64,000 nt of DNA from Rehmannia glutinosa (Eukaryota; Streptophyta; Magnoliopsida; Lamiales; Orobanchaceae): NCBI GenBank assembly GCA_016081115.2, contig CM071930.1:39531335-39595334 (forward strand), read 5' to 3'. The notes under the pieces are model-generated. The model saw only the letters and a list, made by a program, of their open reading frames with translations. It searched no databases and was not told where the DNA came from. Position numbers and translations under genes: made by a program. Below, one piece after another: positions 1 through 10,187 of the stretch. How positions within the stretch are numbered: position 1 is the stretch's first letter; each line of letters opens with the position of its first letter.

Positions 1-782
1 CTGACCTGACCGGACATGGACCCCGAGGTAGCTTCCATCTTCTTCCACTGACTGAAGTAGCCCAAGCGAAATTCTAGTCATCTCCGCTACCTTGTTTCGA
101 TGTCGGTTGTTTATGAGCCCTTCCCCATTTGATCAATTGTTCCAGGAAAGAGTTCCAGCTTTTATGGACCGGAGAGGGAATTCAGTAGTTGATCTATCTT
201 CTTTGGCTAGCAGCCTTTTCTGCCAAGGCCCCATGCTGCTAGGATTTTTCCTAATCAATGACAGGCGTACTAGTTCGTACGAGGGCACATATCCCATCAT
301 ATATCATTGAAAGAAAGACGGATGCCAGAACTAAAATAATAAGAACTATCTTGAAGTAATCGCTATCTGATTCAATCGAAACAACTACTGCATAAAGGAC
401 TGAAATGAGGGCTCTTCCTGTCCTTTATAGTCGAGCAAGTAAAATTACTCTACCGCTTGGTCGAGTCGAGTCCAGTAAAGTTCCTCCACTTATTATCCGT
501 AGGGATAATTGGCCAGCACGTTAGAAATGGATTTCCTCTGAGTCAAATAGAGAATAAAAAAGGCACAAATAGATCTGATTTGAATGAATCATGTTTATTC
601 CACTACAAGATTCACTTTACCATTTTAGAACACACAGTTTCCCGTTAGGCCCCAATCTATTTATACTATTTCTCTTATTGATTGTGTTTGCGTATGACCA
701 TTGGATTTTCCTGGCTATCCTCACTTTATTGTGAAAGCTTTCATAAATACCTATACAAATATTCAAGTCAAGAAGAACTTCT
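1..782. other. Spacer without a recognisable gene, possibly organelle-derived
   Basis: No open frame here looks like a known protein; the longest is 72 codons starting at 92. Composition is less A+T-rich than the retrotransposon spacers further on and resembles plant mitochondrial intergenic DNA. No mitochondrial gene or tRNA could be named, so an organelle origin is only an impression from texture. Confidence 0.3.
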
Positions 783-1334
783 TTGAATAGTAGAATAATG
801 TAGATCATTCTTTTCTTTTATTATAGAAAAAGGGTCACTTAATCCGAAAGAAAGTTTTATTCGATTCTATGAATAGGAACATCCTAAAAAGACTTGGTCT
901 TTCGTGCCCTTCTATAAGGTTGGATGTCGTCGGGTCTACATAATTTAGTAGCATGCTGATGGTTCGATATAAAGTGGACAACTTATGTCCCAATTTGTCT
1001 AGGGAAAGTCATACCGAGCGAACTGAGATCCAAGACCTAGCTAATAAGACGAGATCAGACAATTCTGAGCCCTGAGAAATGCATAGGAAAGAAGGTCAGA
1101 TTAACCCCGAAAAAAGTGATCCAAAAATGGATTTGACCTAAAGTTTCAGGGTATGTCCGACCAAATATTTTACCTACCTAATAGCGAGCAGGAAAGGAGA
1201 TTGTTGAAGGTTCTCACGGGTGCTAGTTTTAGGATGTTCCTATTCATAGAGTCGAATAAAATTTTTTTTTAGATTAAGTGAGCTTTTTTCTATAATAAAA
1301 GAAAAGAATGCTTTACATTATTCTATTGTTCAAA
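783..1334. repeat. Inverted repeat, ~107-bp arms around a 337-bp core
   Basis: The arm at 783-889 recurs reverse-complemented at 1227-1334, roughly 85% identical by eye with a few small indels. Both arms share the blocks TAGGATGTTCCTATTCATAG and CTATAATAAAAGAAAAGAAT or their complements. The core at 890-1226 has no long open frame. The right arm abuts the start of the gypsy remnant. No target duplication was seen outside the arms. It could be a foldback or MITE-like element, or an organelle inverted repeat. Confidence 0.7.
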
Positions 1335-1344
1335 TGTAGATTGC

Positions 1345-2033
1345 TTACAGAGAAATAGTTTAGATGTGGTGAACCTGGAATATAGCAAGGAATTGCACAA
1401 AACCACGCGAGGAACCCACAATTGAGCAAACTAGATTTATTGGTTTCAATCTTAATAGAGGTAGAAGTCGAGGGAGATATGGTATAGGAAGGGGTGCTAG
1501 TGCAGAAGAAATTTAAGCGAGCAAACAACAAGGTCCAACTCGAGTTTTTGTTACTATACAAGAAGAAGATAAAGCTACACCAACTTTAGTTACTGGCAAT
1601 CTCTCAATCTATGATACAAATGCTTATGTTTTATTTGATCCAAGAGTAACACATTCATTTATTTCACAATCATTTGCATAACATTTGGGTAATCAACAGG
1701 AAACATTAGGCTACGATTCACTGGTTTGAACCCTAGTAGGGAGTGTGGTGATTGCAAATAGTGTATATCGTGATTGCAAGATTTTGGTTGGTGAATCGAA
1801 ATTGAGTGCTAGTTTACTTGTTATGCCCTTAAGAGATTTTGATGTGATTATGGGTATGGATTGGTTAACCGAACACCATGCTAAACTAGATTGTTTTACT
1901 AAAGAAATAGTGTTGGAGCTTACTGATCAGACACATATTATATTGAAAGGGGAAAGAGAAATTCTGCTTAGATGTATAATATCTGCATCTACAGCTTTCA
2001 AAAGGATTAAGAGAGGTGTAAATGTTACTTAGT
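1345..2033 (+). pseudogene. Gypsy gag zinc-knuckle remnant and aspartic protease
   Basis: Near 1355 a decayed zinc-knuckle phrase (CGEPG followed by a stop) marks the end of gag. Protease homology runs from about 1540. The motif expected as LFDSGATHSF reads LFDPRVTHSF near 1630, so the catalytic Asp remains while the Ser-Gly that completes the active-site loop is lost. Stops follow near 1680 and 1727. From 1745 an open frame of 95 codons keeps the second protease half with the flap-distal motif IMGMDWL. In this family the protease cleaves Gag-Pol in the particle; this copy cannot be functional. Confidence 0.75.
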
Positions 2034-2069
2034 CCATGTAATAGACACACGGTTATGTGGTTTGAAACT

Positions 2070-3435
2070 TTAAGGCACTCCAGTGGTTAGAGAATATGCA
2101 GATGTGTTCCCAGATGATTTACCCAGATTACCTCCAGATAGAGATATAGAGTTCACCATTGAACTACAACCAGGTACTACACCAATTTCTATTCCTCTTT
2201 ATCGAATGGCACCTATTGAATTACATAGTTAAAGATGCAATTACAAGAATTTTTGGACTAAGGATACATTAGACCGAGTGTTTCTCCATGGGGAGCACCA
2301 GTATTCTTTGTAAAAAAGAAAGATGGTACGCTGAGATTGTGTATAGATTATCGGCAACTGAATCGAGTGACAGTGAAGAATAAATATCCATTACCCAGGA
2401 TAGATAATTTATTTGATCAGTTGCAAGGTGCTAGAGTTTTCTCCAAGATTGATTTGAGATCAGGATATCACAAGTTAAAGATTGCAGAGGCTGACATTTC
2501 AAAAACAGCGTTCCAAACTAGGTATGGCCATTACGAGTTTTTTGTAATGCCTTTTGGTCTGACTAATGCACCTGCTGTATTTATGGCATTGATGAATAAT
2601 GTGTTTAGACCCTACCTAGATAAATTTATAATTGTCTTTATTAATGATATCCTGTTATATTCTAAATCTGCTAAAGAACAAGAGGAACATTTGAGAATTG
2701 TGTTGCAAACCTTGCGAGAGAAACGGTTGTATGCAAAGTTTAACAACTGCTAATTTTGGTTAAATCAAGTAACCTTTTTAGACATGTTGTTTCTGGAGAC
2801 GGTATTAAAGTTGATCCACAAAAAAACGAAGCGGTGATCAAATGGGAATGCCCAAAAAGTGTTACAGAAGTTCATAGTTTTCTGGGTTTAGCCGGATATT
2901 ATCGACGATTTGTGGAGAATTTTTATGTTATTGCAACTCCACAGACAAAAATACTACGAAAAGGTGTTCCTTTCAAATGGATAGATAGTTGCCAAGAGAG
3001 TTTCGAAGAGTTGGAGAAGGCCTACCACTGTCCCAGTCTTGATTATTCCTTCAGGTACCGATGGATTTGTTGTTTATAGTGACGCTTCTTACCAAGGTTT
3101 AGGATGTGTTTTAATGTAACATGGTAAGGTTATTGCTTATGCGTCTAGACAACTTAAACCATATGAAATGTTTTACCCTACGCACAACCTTGAACTAGTT
3201 GCGGTTGTTTTTGCGTTAAAGATATGGAGACATTACTTGTATGGTGCCACATTCCAAATTTTCACTGATCATAAAAGCTTGAAATACTTATTAAGTTAGA
3301 AAGAATTGAACATACGCCAAAGAAGATGACTTGAATTGCTGAAGGATTATGATTGCACTATTGAATATCATCCAGGGAAAGCTAATGTTGTTGCTGATGC
3401 TTTGAGCCGAAAATCTTATGGTAATATTTCTTATC
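2070..3435 (+). pseudogene. Gypsy reverse transcriptase and RNase H, broken
   Basis: RT spans about 2085-3000 with the blocks SPWGAPVFFVKKKDGTLRLC, KIDLRSGYHKLKI and VMPFGLTNAPAVF in order. The catalytic box expected as VFIDD reads VFIND near 2640, replacing the first of the two metal-binding aspartates. A stop near 2752 and frameshifts near 3040 and 3100 separate the thumb and RNase H. RNase H is traceable at 3040-3430 through words such as YASRQLKPYE and NVVADALSRK. Stops occur near 3116 and 3298. The active-site change and the breaks rule out activity. Confidence 0.85.
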
Positions 3436-3440
3436 TCTAA

Positions 3441-4970
3441 GTGCATTTTTTACCGTATTTGCTAGATACGAGGAAAATAAATGTTGAATTGAATGTGAAT
3501 GACATGGGTGTTATCTGCGCTTCAATTTGTATCTGTCCTATGATGGTTGAAAGAATTAAACGAGCACAATTCTGTGATGATAAACTAACCAATATTGCAG
3601 AGAAAGTGAAACAAGAAAATAGTACATAATTTGTTCTGAATTATGATGGTAGTATGGCGATCAACAATCGACTTTATATCCCTGATGTTGATGGCTTAAA
3701 GCACGAGATAATGGAAGAGGCTTATATTGTACCATATGCCATGCACCCAAATAGTACAAAAATGTATCAAACCTTAAAAAGCCATTATTGGTGGCCTAGA
3801 ATGAAGAAAGATGTAGCTGAGTATATTTCAAAATGCTTAACTTGCCAGCAGATTAAAGCCGAACATCAAGCACCAGTGGGTAAACTGCATCCATTACATA
3901 TTCCTATTTGGAAGTGGGAGCGTATTACTAAAGATTTCCTTTATGGTCTGCCTGTGACACCTGGGAAAATGATGCAATTTGGGTTATTGTGGATAGAATA
4001 ACAAAGTCATCTCACTTTTTACCATTTAGATGGGGTTCTACTCTTGAAAATCTAGCAAAACGATATGTGAATGAGATAGTTAAACTACATGTTGTACCCC
4101 TGTCTATTGTTTCAGATCGCGACCCTCATTTTACATCGAGATTTTGGGGTAGCTTACAGCAAGCATTAGCTACTAAATTACATTTTAGTACACATTTCAT
4201 CCACAGACATATGGGCAGTCAGAGAGGACTATTCAAACTCTTGAGGATATATGCTTCGGGCTTGTATTCTTGAGTTTAAAGGTTCTTGGGATGAATACAT
4301 TGTGTTGATGGAACTTGCATACAATAATCAACATCATAGCAGCATTGGTTTGGCACCTTATGAAGCATTATATGGTAGGAAATGCAGGAGTCCAATTGTT
4401 GGGATGAAGAGGGAATACGATTAATCGAAGGTCCATATATGATTCAAGACATATTTGAAAAAGTGAAAATAGTTAAAAGTCGATTAAAAGCAGCTCAAGA
4501 TAGGCAAAAGAGTAATATTGATCAACATAGGCGGGAAATGGAATATGAAGTTGGTGAGAAAGTATTTCCTCGTGTTTTCTCTTGGAAGGATATTTTCAGA
4601 TATGGGAAGAAGGGTAAACTAAGTCCTCGTTATATCGGACCCTATAAATTAGACCATTAGCTTATAGGCTTGCCTTGCCACCTGAATTGTCTCAGATTCA
4701 CAATGTGTTCTATGTTAGTATGCTTCGGCGATACAGATCAGACCCATCACATGTTCTTCGAGATGAACCCATTGAAATTACTGATAATTTGAGTTATGTT
4801 GAAGAACCAGTTGAAATAATGGGGTACAAAGAAAAACAACTTAGAAACAGAGTGATTCCATTAGTAAAGTATTATGGAAAAATCATTATAGAGCAAAAGC
4901 TACATGGGAAACAGAACAACAAATGAAGGAACAATATCCATGGTTATTTACCAATACATGTACAAATTTC
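3441..4970 (+). pseudogene. Gypsy integrase and chromodomain-like C-terminus, broken
   Basis: The H-H-C-C zinc domain is clear at 3654-3870 (HPNS, SHYWW, CLTCQQ). The core has Asp in TKDF near 3930 and SDRDP near 4115. The stretch holding the third acidic residue is near 4210 but shifted by a frameshift. Another open block, 4382-4660, holds the GPY-like part (KLSPRYIGPYK), and 4675-4926 ends with the VFYVSMLRRY and chromodomain-like words. The usual KVLW motif is off-frame near 4867. Integrase inserts the cDNA, and the chromodomain directs it to heterochromatin in chromoviruses. At least four breaks are visible. Confidence 0.8.
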
Positions 4971-4984
4971 GAGGATGAAATTTT

Positions 4985-4999
4985 TAAGGGGGGAAGACT
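4985..4999 (+). other. Polypurine tract of the gypsy element
   Basis: A purine run (AAGGGGGGAAGA) lies just before TGTCTTAACC, the usual start of an LTR. It primes plus-strand DNA synthesis and fixes the 3' LTR boundary at 5000. Confidence 0.75.
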
Positions 5000-5990
5000 T
5001 GTCTTAACCCAAAATATTTGCATTTTAATTATCAGGGTTAATTATTATAAGTAAAATTACCCACATTTTGATATCTTATATTCATATTAGATAGCATGTA
5101 AATTACTGAAATTTATATTTCAACATAACTATGTTATACATCAATATATTTAATATTATTAGATTACACGCGGTAATCTTAGAATTGAAAAATGACAATG
5201 GATTTTCTTATAGTTTGAGGTTAATTAGTGATTAGCATTATGTGTTAAGAAGATTAGATATTAAGTTTATTGTATCGAGTCATACTTGAGATTTTATTAA
5301 GAGAATAATAATTTTGTTAAATAATAACAATAAAGGAGCAGGCTATGAGTATATTATTATTATTATATTGATTAAGGAGGACCAAAATTATAATTAAAAA
5401 GTAACTGAAAGACTCTTATGTAGTTTTTAAATATAAAACTTATATACATCACACACACACGACATATATATAAATTGTATATATATTCTTTATCTTAAAT
5501 ATGTATATGTGTATGACATAGTGTAATGCGTGTATATATTTTTATATTGTTTTGTACAACTTATCTGCCTCCATTCTCTTTAGTATTAAACTAAAGATTA
5601 ATCTATCATTAAAAATCAGGCCCACTTAGCACCTCATATGTATGTGCAACATGCATGTGTATAGATGACTAATGAATTTATGTGCGGCCACGTATATTCT
5701 TATTAAATATCTCTCCAAGGCCACCAACTCATATGTAGATATAACAGATAACTAAGAACATGTAAATCACTTGCAAAATAAAAAAAAGAGAAACACAAGC
5801 TCACGGCTGGAAGGAAAAAAAACAAAGAGGAAGAAAAAATAATAAGAGAAGAATAATAGACATACGGGGGAAGCAATCAATAGGTAAAAATGCCAAAACT
5901 ACATTTTTCTTTTTGTTTAATTTCGTATAATGATAATCCGAGAATAATTTTAGATGTTATCTTCCATTTTAAATCTGAGAAAAACTCTGC
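5000..5990 (+). repeat. Gypsy 3' LTR, right end not resolved
   Basis: It begins TGTCTTAACCC after the polypurine tract. The segment is A+T-rich, contains CA and TATA microsatellites at 5445-5530, and has no open frame above 60 codons. I could not find a matching 5' LTR, so the CA end is a guess placed before the reverse-oriented copia gag that starts near 6011. A target duplication cannot be tested. Confidence 0.5.
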
Positions 5991-6010
5991 ATCTAGCTCA
6001 ACATAATTAA

Positions 6011-6898
6011 TTAATAATGAATCATACAAAACCAATGTTTTTCTTCTTCTTCGTCGGATGTGGCAAGAAGCTCATCCCATGTTTTGGCTTCCACATTTAC
6101 AGCCTTCTTTTTCGGAAAAGACTTTTTCTTCTTTTGTTCCTCCTCTGCTAATTTTGGGCAATCGGCTATATAGTGCATGGGTTTCCCACATTTAAAACAC
6201 GAGTTGTCTCTAGACTTCCTTGCCTTATTTTTATTAACAAACTTGGCAAATTTCGGGACAAGGGCGATCGTCTCCTCATCATCCTCATCACTAGGATAAT
6301 AAGAATTATTAGAAGTAAGACTTTTAGGAGTAGATTGCATACCCGATTGTGAGGTGGATGATTTGGAATTCCTTTTTTCCTTGAGATAGACTTCGTATAT
6401 GAGAAGATTTCCAATGAGTTCATCAAACTTGAGAGTTTCAAGGTTTTGTGCTTCCGTGATAGTCGTCACCTTTTCCAACCATGAGCCGGGAAGAGCATTT
6501 AAAACTTTGGTTACCTTAACATCCTCCGAGATAACATTTTCGAGTGCCAATAGAGGAATGACTATATTGTCTAGCCTTTCCACCATTTTTGAAATACCTT
6601 CACCCTCAAGCATTATGAAGATTTCAAAATCTTTAACAAGCATTGTTATTCTAGCTTGTTTTACTTTCTTTGTACCTTTATAAATAGTTTCCAATCTTTC
6701 TAATACTTCATGCGCGGACCTTATTCCTCTAATATAATTGTACTCGGTGGCAGCAAGAGAACAATGCAAAAAATTCAAGGCCACACCGGTCGACACCCTG
6801 GTCAACCGGTCGACCAGTGCATTTTCAGTGATAAAATGGTTTATGTCCAACTCTTTATCATCTTTGCTCATTTCTCTCAAGTTCGAACCTCTTTGCAA
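6011..6898 (-). pseudogene. Ty1/copia gag fragment with CCHC zinc knuckle
   Basis: A 295-codon open frame with a UBN2/DUF4219-type capsid region (words YIRGIRSAHEVL and VTKVLNALP) is followed by a CCHC knuckle, CFKCGKPMHYIADC, near residue 235, and an acidic and lysine-rich tail. It packages element RNA in the family. The N-terminal part is missing and the first codon is TTG, so this is a 5'-truncated fragment. No protease or integrase follows. Around residues 25-37 the frame crosses an inserted GTCGAC/ACCGGT-rich stretch (6785-6815) that reads VDRLTRVSTG; the related gag near 50.0 kb lacks it. Flanks are gypsy LTR on the left and a SIRE-like LTR on the right. Confidence 0.8.
6785..6815. repeat. 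GGTCGACC/ACCGGT palindrome module inside gag
   Basis: This 31-base stretch contains GGTCGAC, ACCGGT and GGTCGACC units, each wholly or partly self-complementary. It matches 47072-47102, inside a copia LTR, at 28 of 31 positions; all three differences are transitions. It adds about 13 codons to gag without breaking the frame. Confidence 0.7.
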
Positions 6899-6982
6899 AA
6901 TTCACACACAATTCACTCAAAATGATTTCATTCTTGTAAATTCTATACTTTTGAGTTTATATCATTGTTATATCATCCATGA

Positions 6983-8485
6983 TGTTGGTAAATTTATATT
7001 ATAGATTTTGATGAATGCCATGTAATACTTAAACTAGAAAGTTGGCACCCCATTTTCCTTGTTATTTTCATTGTAATAGATAGGGCTAGAAAAGCTGAGT
7101 CAAGTCAGATATGCCTGGAAATACAAGAAGTCAACTGAAGACTGAAGTGAAGACTCCGCTGTGGAACAACTGAGTATGGCCAAGAAGAGAGATCAAGAAC
7201 TTGACTGAAGATGTATCGGCTGAGGAACAGCTGTGTGAAGTGTCAGTCAAAGTCATCTCAAGAAGCCAAGTCACAAGTTGAAAGTGACAGATGAGTCTTT
7301 AAATGATTGGAGCAGACTCAAGTCACCTGGGAAAAGAGGCAGCAGCCAAGAGGAGTTGACTGAAATGAATCTATTGCCAGGTCTTAAAGTGCTCATCCCA
7401 GAAGCGTGCAAAAGGAATAAACCAATGGGAAGCATTGCACCTCGTGTCAGAATCTGAAAAGTTGCACATTCATTTAATACGAGGAAAGGTCTACATCTCA
7501 AGATTGAAGACCAAGAAAAGACAAGCCAATGAACACAAGTGTCTTTTGAAAATCAGCTTATCTCTTCAACGGGCAGATTTTTGAAAGTTCACTATAAAAG
7601 GCTGAGGAAACACATTGAGAAAAGGTTACCTTGCACACCTGAACCACGAACAAGCAAGCAATATTCCAGTTGTAAAACTGCAAATATTCTCAAAGATATT
7701 CAAGTAAATCCTCAAGCCTGAAACTCGAAGGAAATCAATCCAACACAAAGCTGTGAAGGAAAGACAACTTCAAACTGTTGAAGAGGAAACTTTTGAAGAA
7801 TCAAAAGGGGTCTACTTTCCAAGAAGGATTGTAGGAAGGTTCAAGTCGAACCAGTATCAAGTTATTGGAGGGCTTCGTGATCAAATCCGAGAGCTTGAGA
7901 AAGTGAGCTGAAGTAGCAAGGCAACTGCCCTGTGAAAAAGCTGAGTCGGACGAGAAGTCAGCTGCGTGACCAAGGCTGTCTTTAGATTGTTCACCACTTT
8001 GTAAACTGATCTGTTACTTAGTGGATTCCTCCAGGAGTTGGAGAAGAGAGGATTAGAAGAATTACCCCATCTTCGAACCTCTATAAAAATTAACTGTGTT
8101 ATTTATTTTTCAGCGCATTTATATTTCTGCATATCTACTTTATATCTGATGATAAACTTATTTGCTACCCAAACTGATTAATAACCAAGAGCTAAAATCA
8201 AGTGTTAAAACAAGTTCAAAACAAAACAAAGGGTGTTAAGTCTTCCGCTGATAAAACCAACACAGCCAAGTTAAGTTTCAGGATAAACAATCGAAGTTAT
8301 TCTATCACGGCTCTATCGAGTCCGCTGAGTGGCTAATCTATTTGAATAACCAACTTAGCTGTCCCTCAAGGACTTAGCTATTTGTGTTAACTCTGTAATA
8401 TTTTAAAATGACTAAATCGAAAATTTGGTAAGGTTTATTCTGCGCTCCCCCTTCTAAACCTTACTCACACCCCTTGGGACCTACA
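6983..8485 (+). repeat. SIRE-like 5' LTR (copy A), 1503 bp
   Basis: Starts TGTTGGTAAATT and ends GGGACCTACA, matching the LTRs of copy C (TGTTGGG to CCTACA). A TATA box (TATAAAAG, 7593-7600) lies about 890 bp before the right end, at the same place as in the other copies. Five bases preceding it are CATGA; no right partner exists because the element is cut off. Several short open frames inside are not genes. Confidence 0.85.
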
Positions 8486-8487
8486 AG

Positions 8488-8499
8488 TGGTATCAGAGC
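8488..8499 (+). other. Primer-binding site, initiator Met tRNA (copy A)
   Basis: TGGTATCAGAGC lies two bases after the LTR end. It is complementary to the 3' end of initiator methionine tRNA, which primes minus-strand DNA synthesis. Confidence 0.9.
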
Positions 8500-8646
8500 G
8501 GTTGGTTCATTTAGCCTTCCGCACTGGTTACTGAACTAGATCTCTATCTTTTCAAAAAGGGTTTCAAACACTTGTATTTTCAAAATCTTTCATTTTTATC
8601 AAAGTTATTATCATAGAAGCAAATTTGACACGCATTCTTATGTTCA
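8500..8646 (+). pseudogene. Leader and first codons of SIRE-like gag (copy A)
   Basis: The leader aligns with 39431-39540 of copy C. The gag start reads ATAGAAGCAAATTTGACACG where copy C has ATGAAAGCAAATTTGACACG, so the start codon is lost. Homology stops at TTCAC, 8642-8646, five bases that also belong to the gypsy sequence on the other side, suggesting a microhomology join. Confidence 0.75.
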
Positions 8647-8649
8647 CAT

Positions 8650-9602
8650 GCCTCTGTCCATTTGAATGAGACATTTTTTCTGGTTAATTACGTTAAAGGC
8701 GTAGCAATCTTGGAGAATCCTTCTACAAATCGACGATAGTAGCCAGCTAAACCAAGAAAACTACGTACTTCTGAAGGATTTGTAGGTTGTGGCCAATTAT
8801 TGATAGCCTCGACTTTACTTGGATCAACTGAGATTCCTGCTCCAGACACAACATGTCCCAAGAATACTACTTGATGTAACCAGAATTCACATTTCTTAAA
8901 TTTGGCATATAATTGTTTTGCCTTCAGGACCTCTAACACTATTCTTAGGTGTTCAACGTGCTCCTCTTTTGTTCTAGAGTAGATTAAGATATCATCGATA
9001 AATACAATAACAAATTTATCTAGAAAATCTTTAAACACCTAATTCATCAAGTACATGAAAGTTGATGGGGCGTTAGTCAACCCAAATGGCATCACCAAGA
9101 ATTCATAGTGTCCATACCTCGTACTGAACGCTGTCTTCGATATATCATCTTCTTTTATTTTCAACTGATGGTACCCGGATCATAAGTCAATCTTCGAAAA
9201 TACAACTGCACCTTGAAGTTGATCAAATAAATCATCGATTCGAGGCAGCGGGTATTTATTCTTGATTGTAACCTTGTTTAGTTCTCAGTAGTCAATACAC
9301 AATGTCATCGTACCATCCTTCTTTCGTACGAATAAGACTGGAGCACCCCATGGCGAGAAGCTAGGTCTAATAAAGCCTTTATCTAGCAACTCCTGCAATT
9401 GTATCTTCAATTCTTTCAATTCCAATGGAGCCATGCGGTAAGGAGCTTTAGAGATTGGAGACGTTCCTGGAAGTAGGTCAATAACAAACTCGATCTCACG
9501 ATCAGGTGCTAATCCGGGAAGATCATCTGGAAATACATCAGGATATTCTCGTACTACTGGAACTTCATCAAGGGCTGATTGATGTTGTTCGTTGACGCTC
9601 AT
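8650..9602 (-). pseudogene. Gypsy reverse transcriptase, N-terminal half
   Basis: On -, the frame from 9602 carries DVFPDDLPGL, the SPWGAPVLFVRKKDG block and CIDY, then stops. The next block is broken, and the frame from 9038 carries the intact VFIDDILIYS catalytic box and FLGLAGYYRRFVEGF. Two stops between them (near 9183 and 9280) are TGA where the family has CGA arginine codons, consistent with deamination of methylated cytosine. The 3' end is truncated at the join with copy A. It is closely related in plan to the gypsy copy at 2.1-3.4 kb but retains both catalytic aspartates. Confidence 0.85.
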
Positions 9603-9779
9603 TACACTTACGAGGTATCCTTCACAACCAGCATTCAGTAAACGTTGTGCCTTTAGTGCTGATATTATTGGAAATCTAATGCGAGTAGTGATTCCAACAA
9701 AGGTAAATGAATCTTCTTCTGGGGGTTGAAATGTTACTGTCTTTTTCTGACATTCAATTGTAGCACCATATTTCGATAA

Positions 9780-10187
9780 TCAATCCATACCCAGAATAAT
9801 ATCGTAGTCATTCATAGCTAACACAATTAGACCAACATAAAGTTCTCTATTTTCGATTGGAATAGAACAAGCTCTCAAAATTTGATTTGTCTGTTTGGAA
9901 TTTCCTGAGGGAATTATTACATTATAACCCACTTCAGTTACATCAGGTGCCCTACCTAGTCTCCTCACATACTCAGTGGATGCAAATGAATGCGTAGCTC
10001 CTGAATCAAATAATATAAATGCTGGCACACCACAGATAGGGAGTTTACCTGTCACCACTGATGGATTTGCTTCTGCGTCCGCTCTGGTGATAGTAAATGC
10101 TCTAGCTGGTATAACCTTTTGCCCAGCAGGGTTTCGATTTCTTGGACACATCCTGGCTATATGCCCACCTTTCCACATATATGGCAT
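9780..10187 (-). pseudogene. Gypsy zinc knuckle and aspartic protease
   Basis: On -, the knuckle region (CHRCGS, then CHICGKVG and HIARMCPRN across a frame change near 10157) leads to protease with intact LFDSGATHSFAS near residue 62 and IILGMD at the end. The protease catalytic loop is therefore preserved, unlike the + strand gypsy copy at 1.6 kb. A one-base frame change separates it from upstream gag, and a TGA at 9780 ends the frame before the protease-RT linker. Confidence 0.8.

Larger units (their letters stand above)
1335..5990 (+). mobile_element. Ty3/gypsy (Tekay-like chromovirus) remnant, 5' truncated
   Basis: The order on + is gag zinc-knuckle scrap, aspartic protease, reverse transcriptase, RNase H, integrase, chromodomain-like tail, polypurine tract and 3' LTR, the Ty3/gypsy pol order. 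No 5' LTR or primer-binding site was found upstream, where the inverted repeat lies instead. Many stops and frameshifts split the polyprotein into at least eight frames, so the copy is dead. Assignment to Tekay rests on the RT and chromodomain-region wording and is moderately certain. Confidence 0.85.
6983..8646 (+). mobile_element. SIRE-like copia element, 5' end only (copy A)
   Basis: Holds a full LTR, primer-binding site, leader and about the first ten codons of gag. It then joins reverse-oriented gypsy RT near 8642-8646. The rest of the element is absent. It is a relative of copies B and C in this window. Confidence 0.85.
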
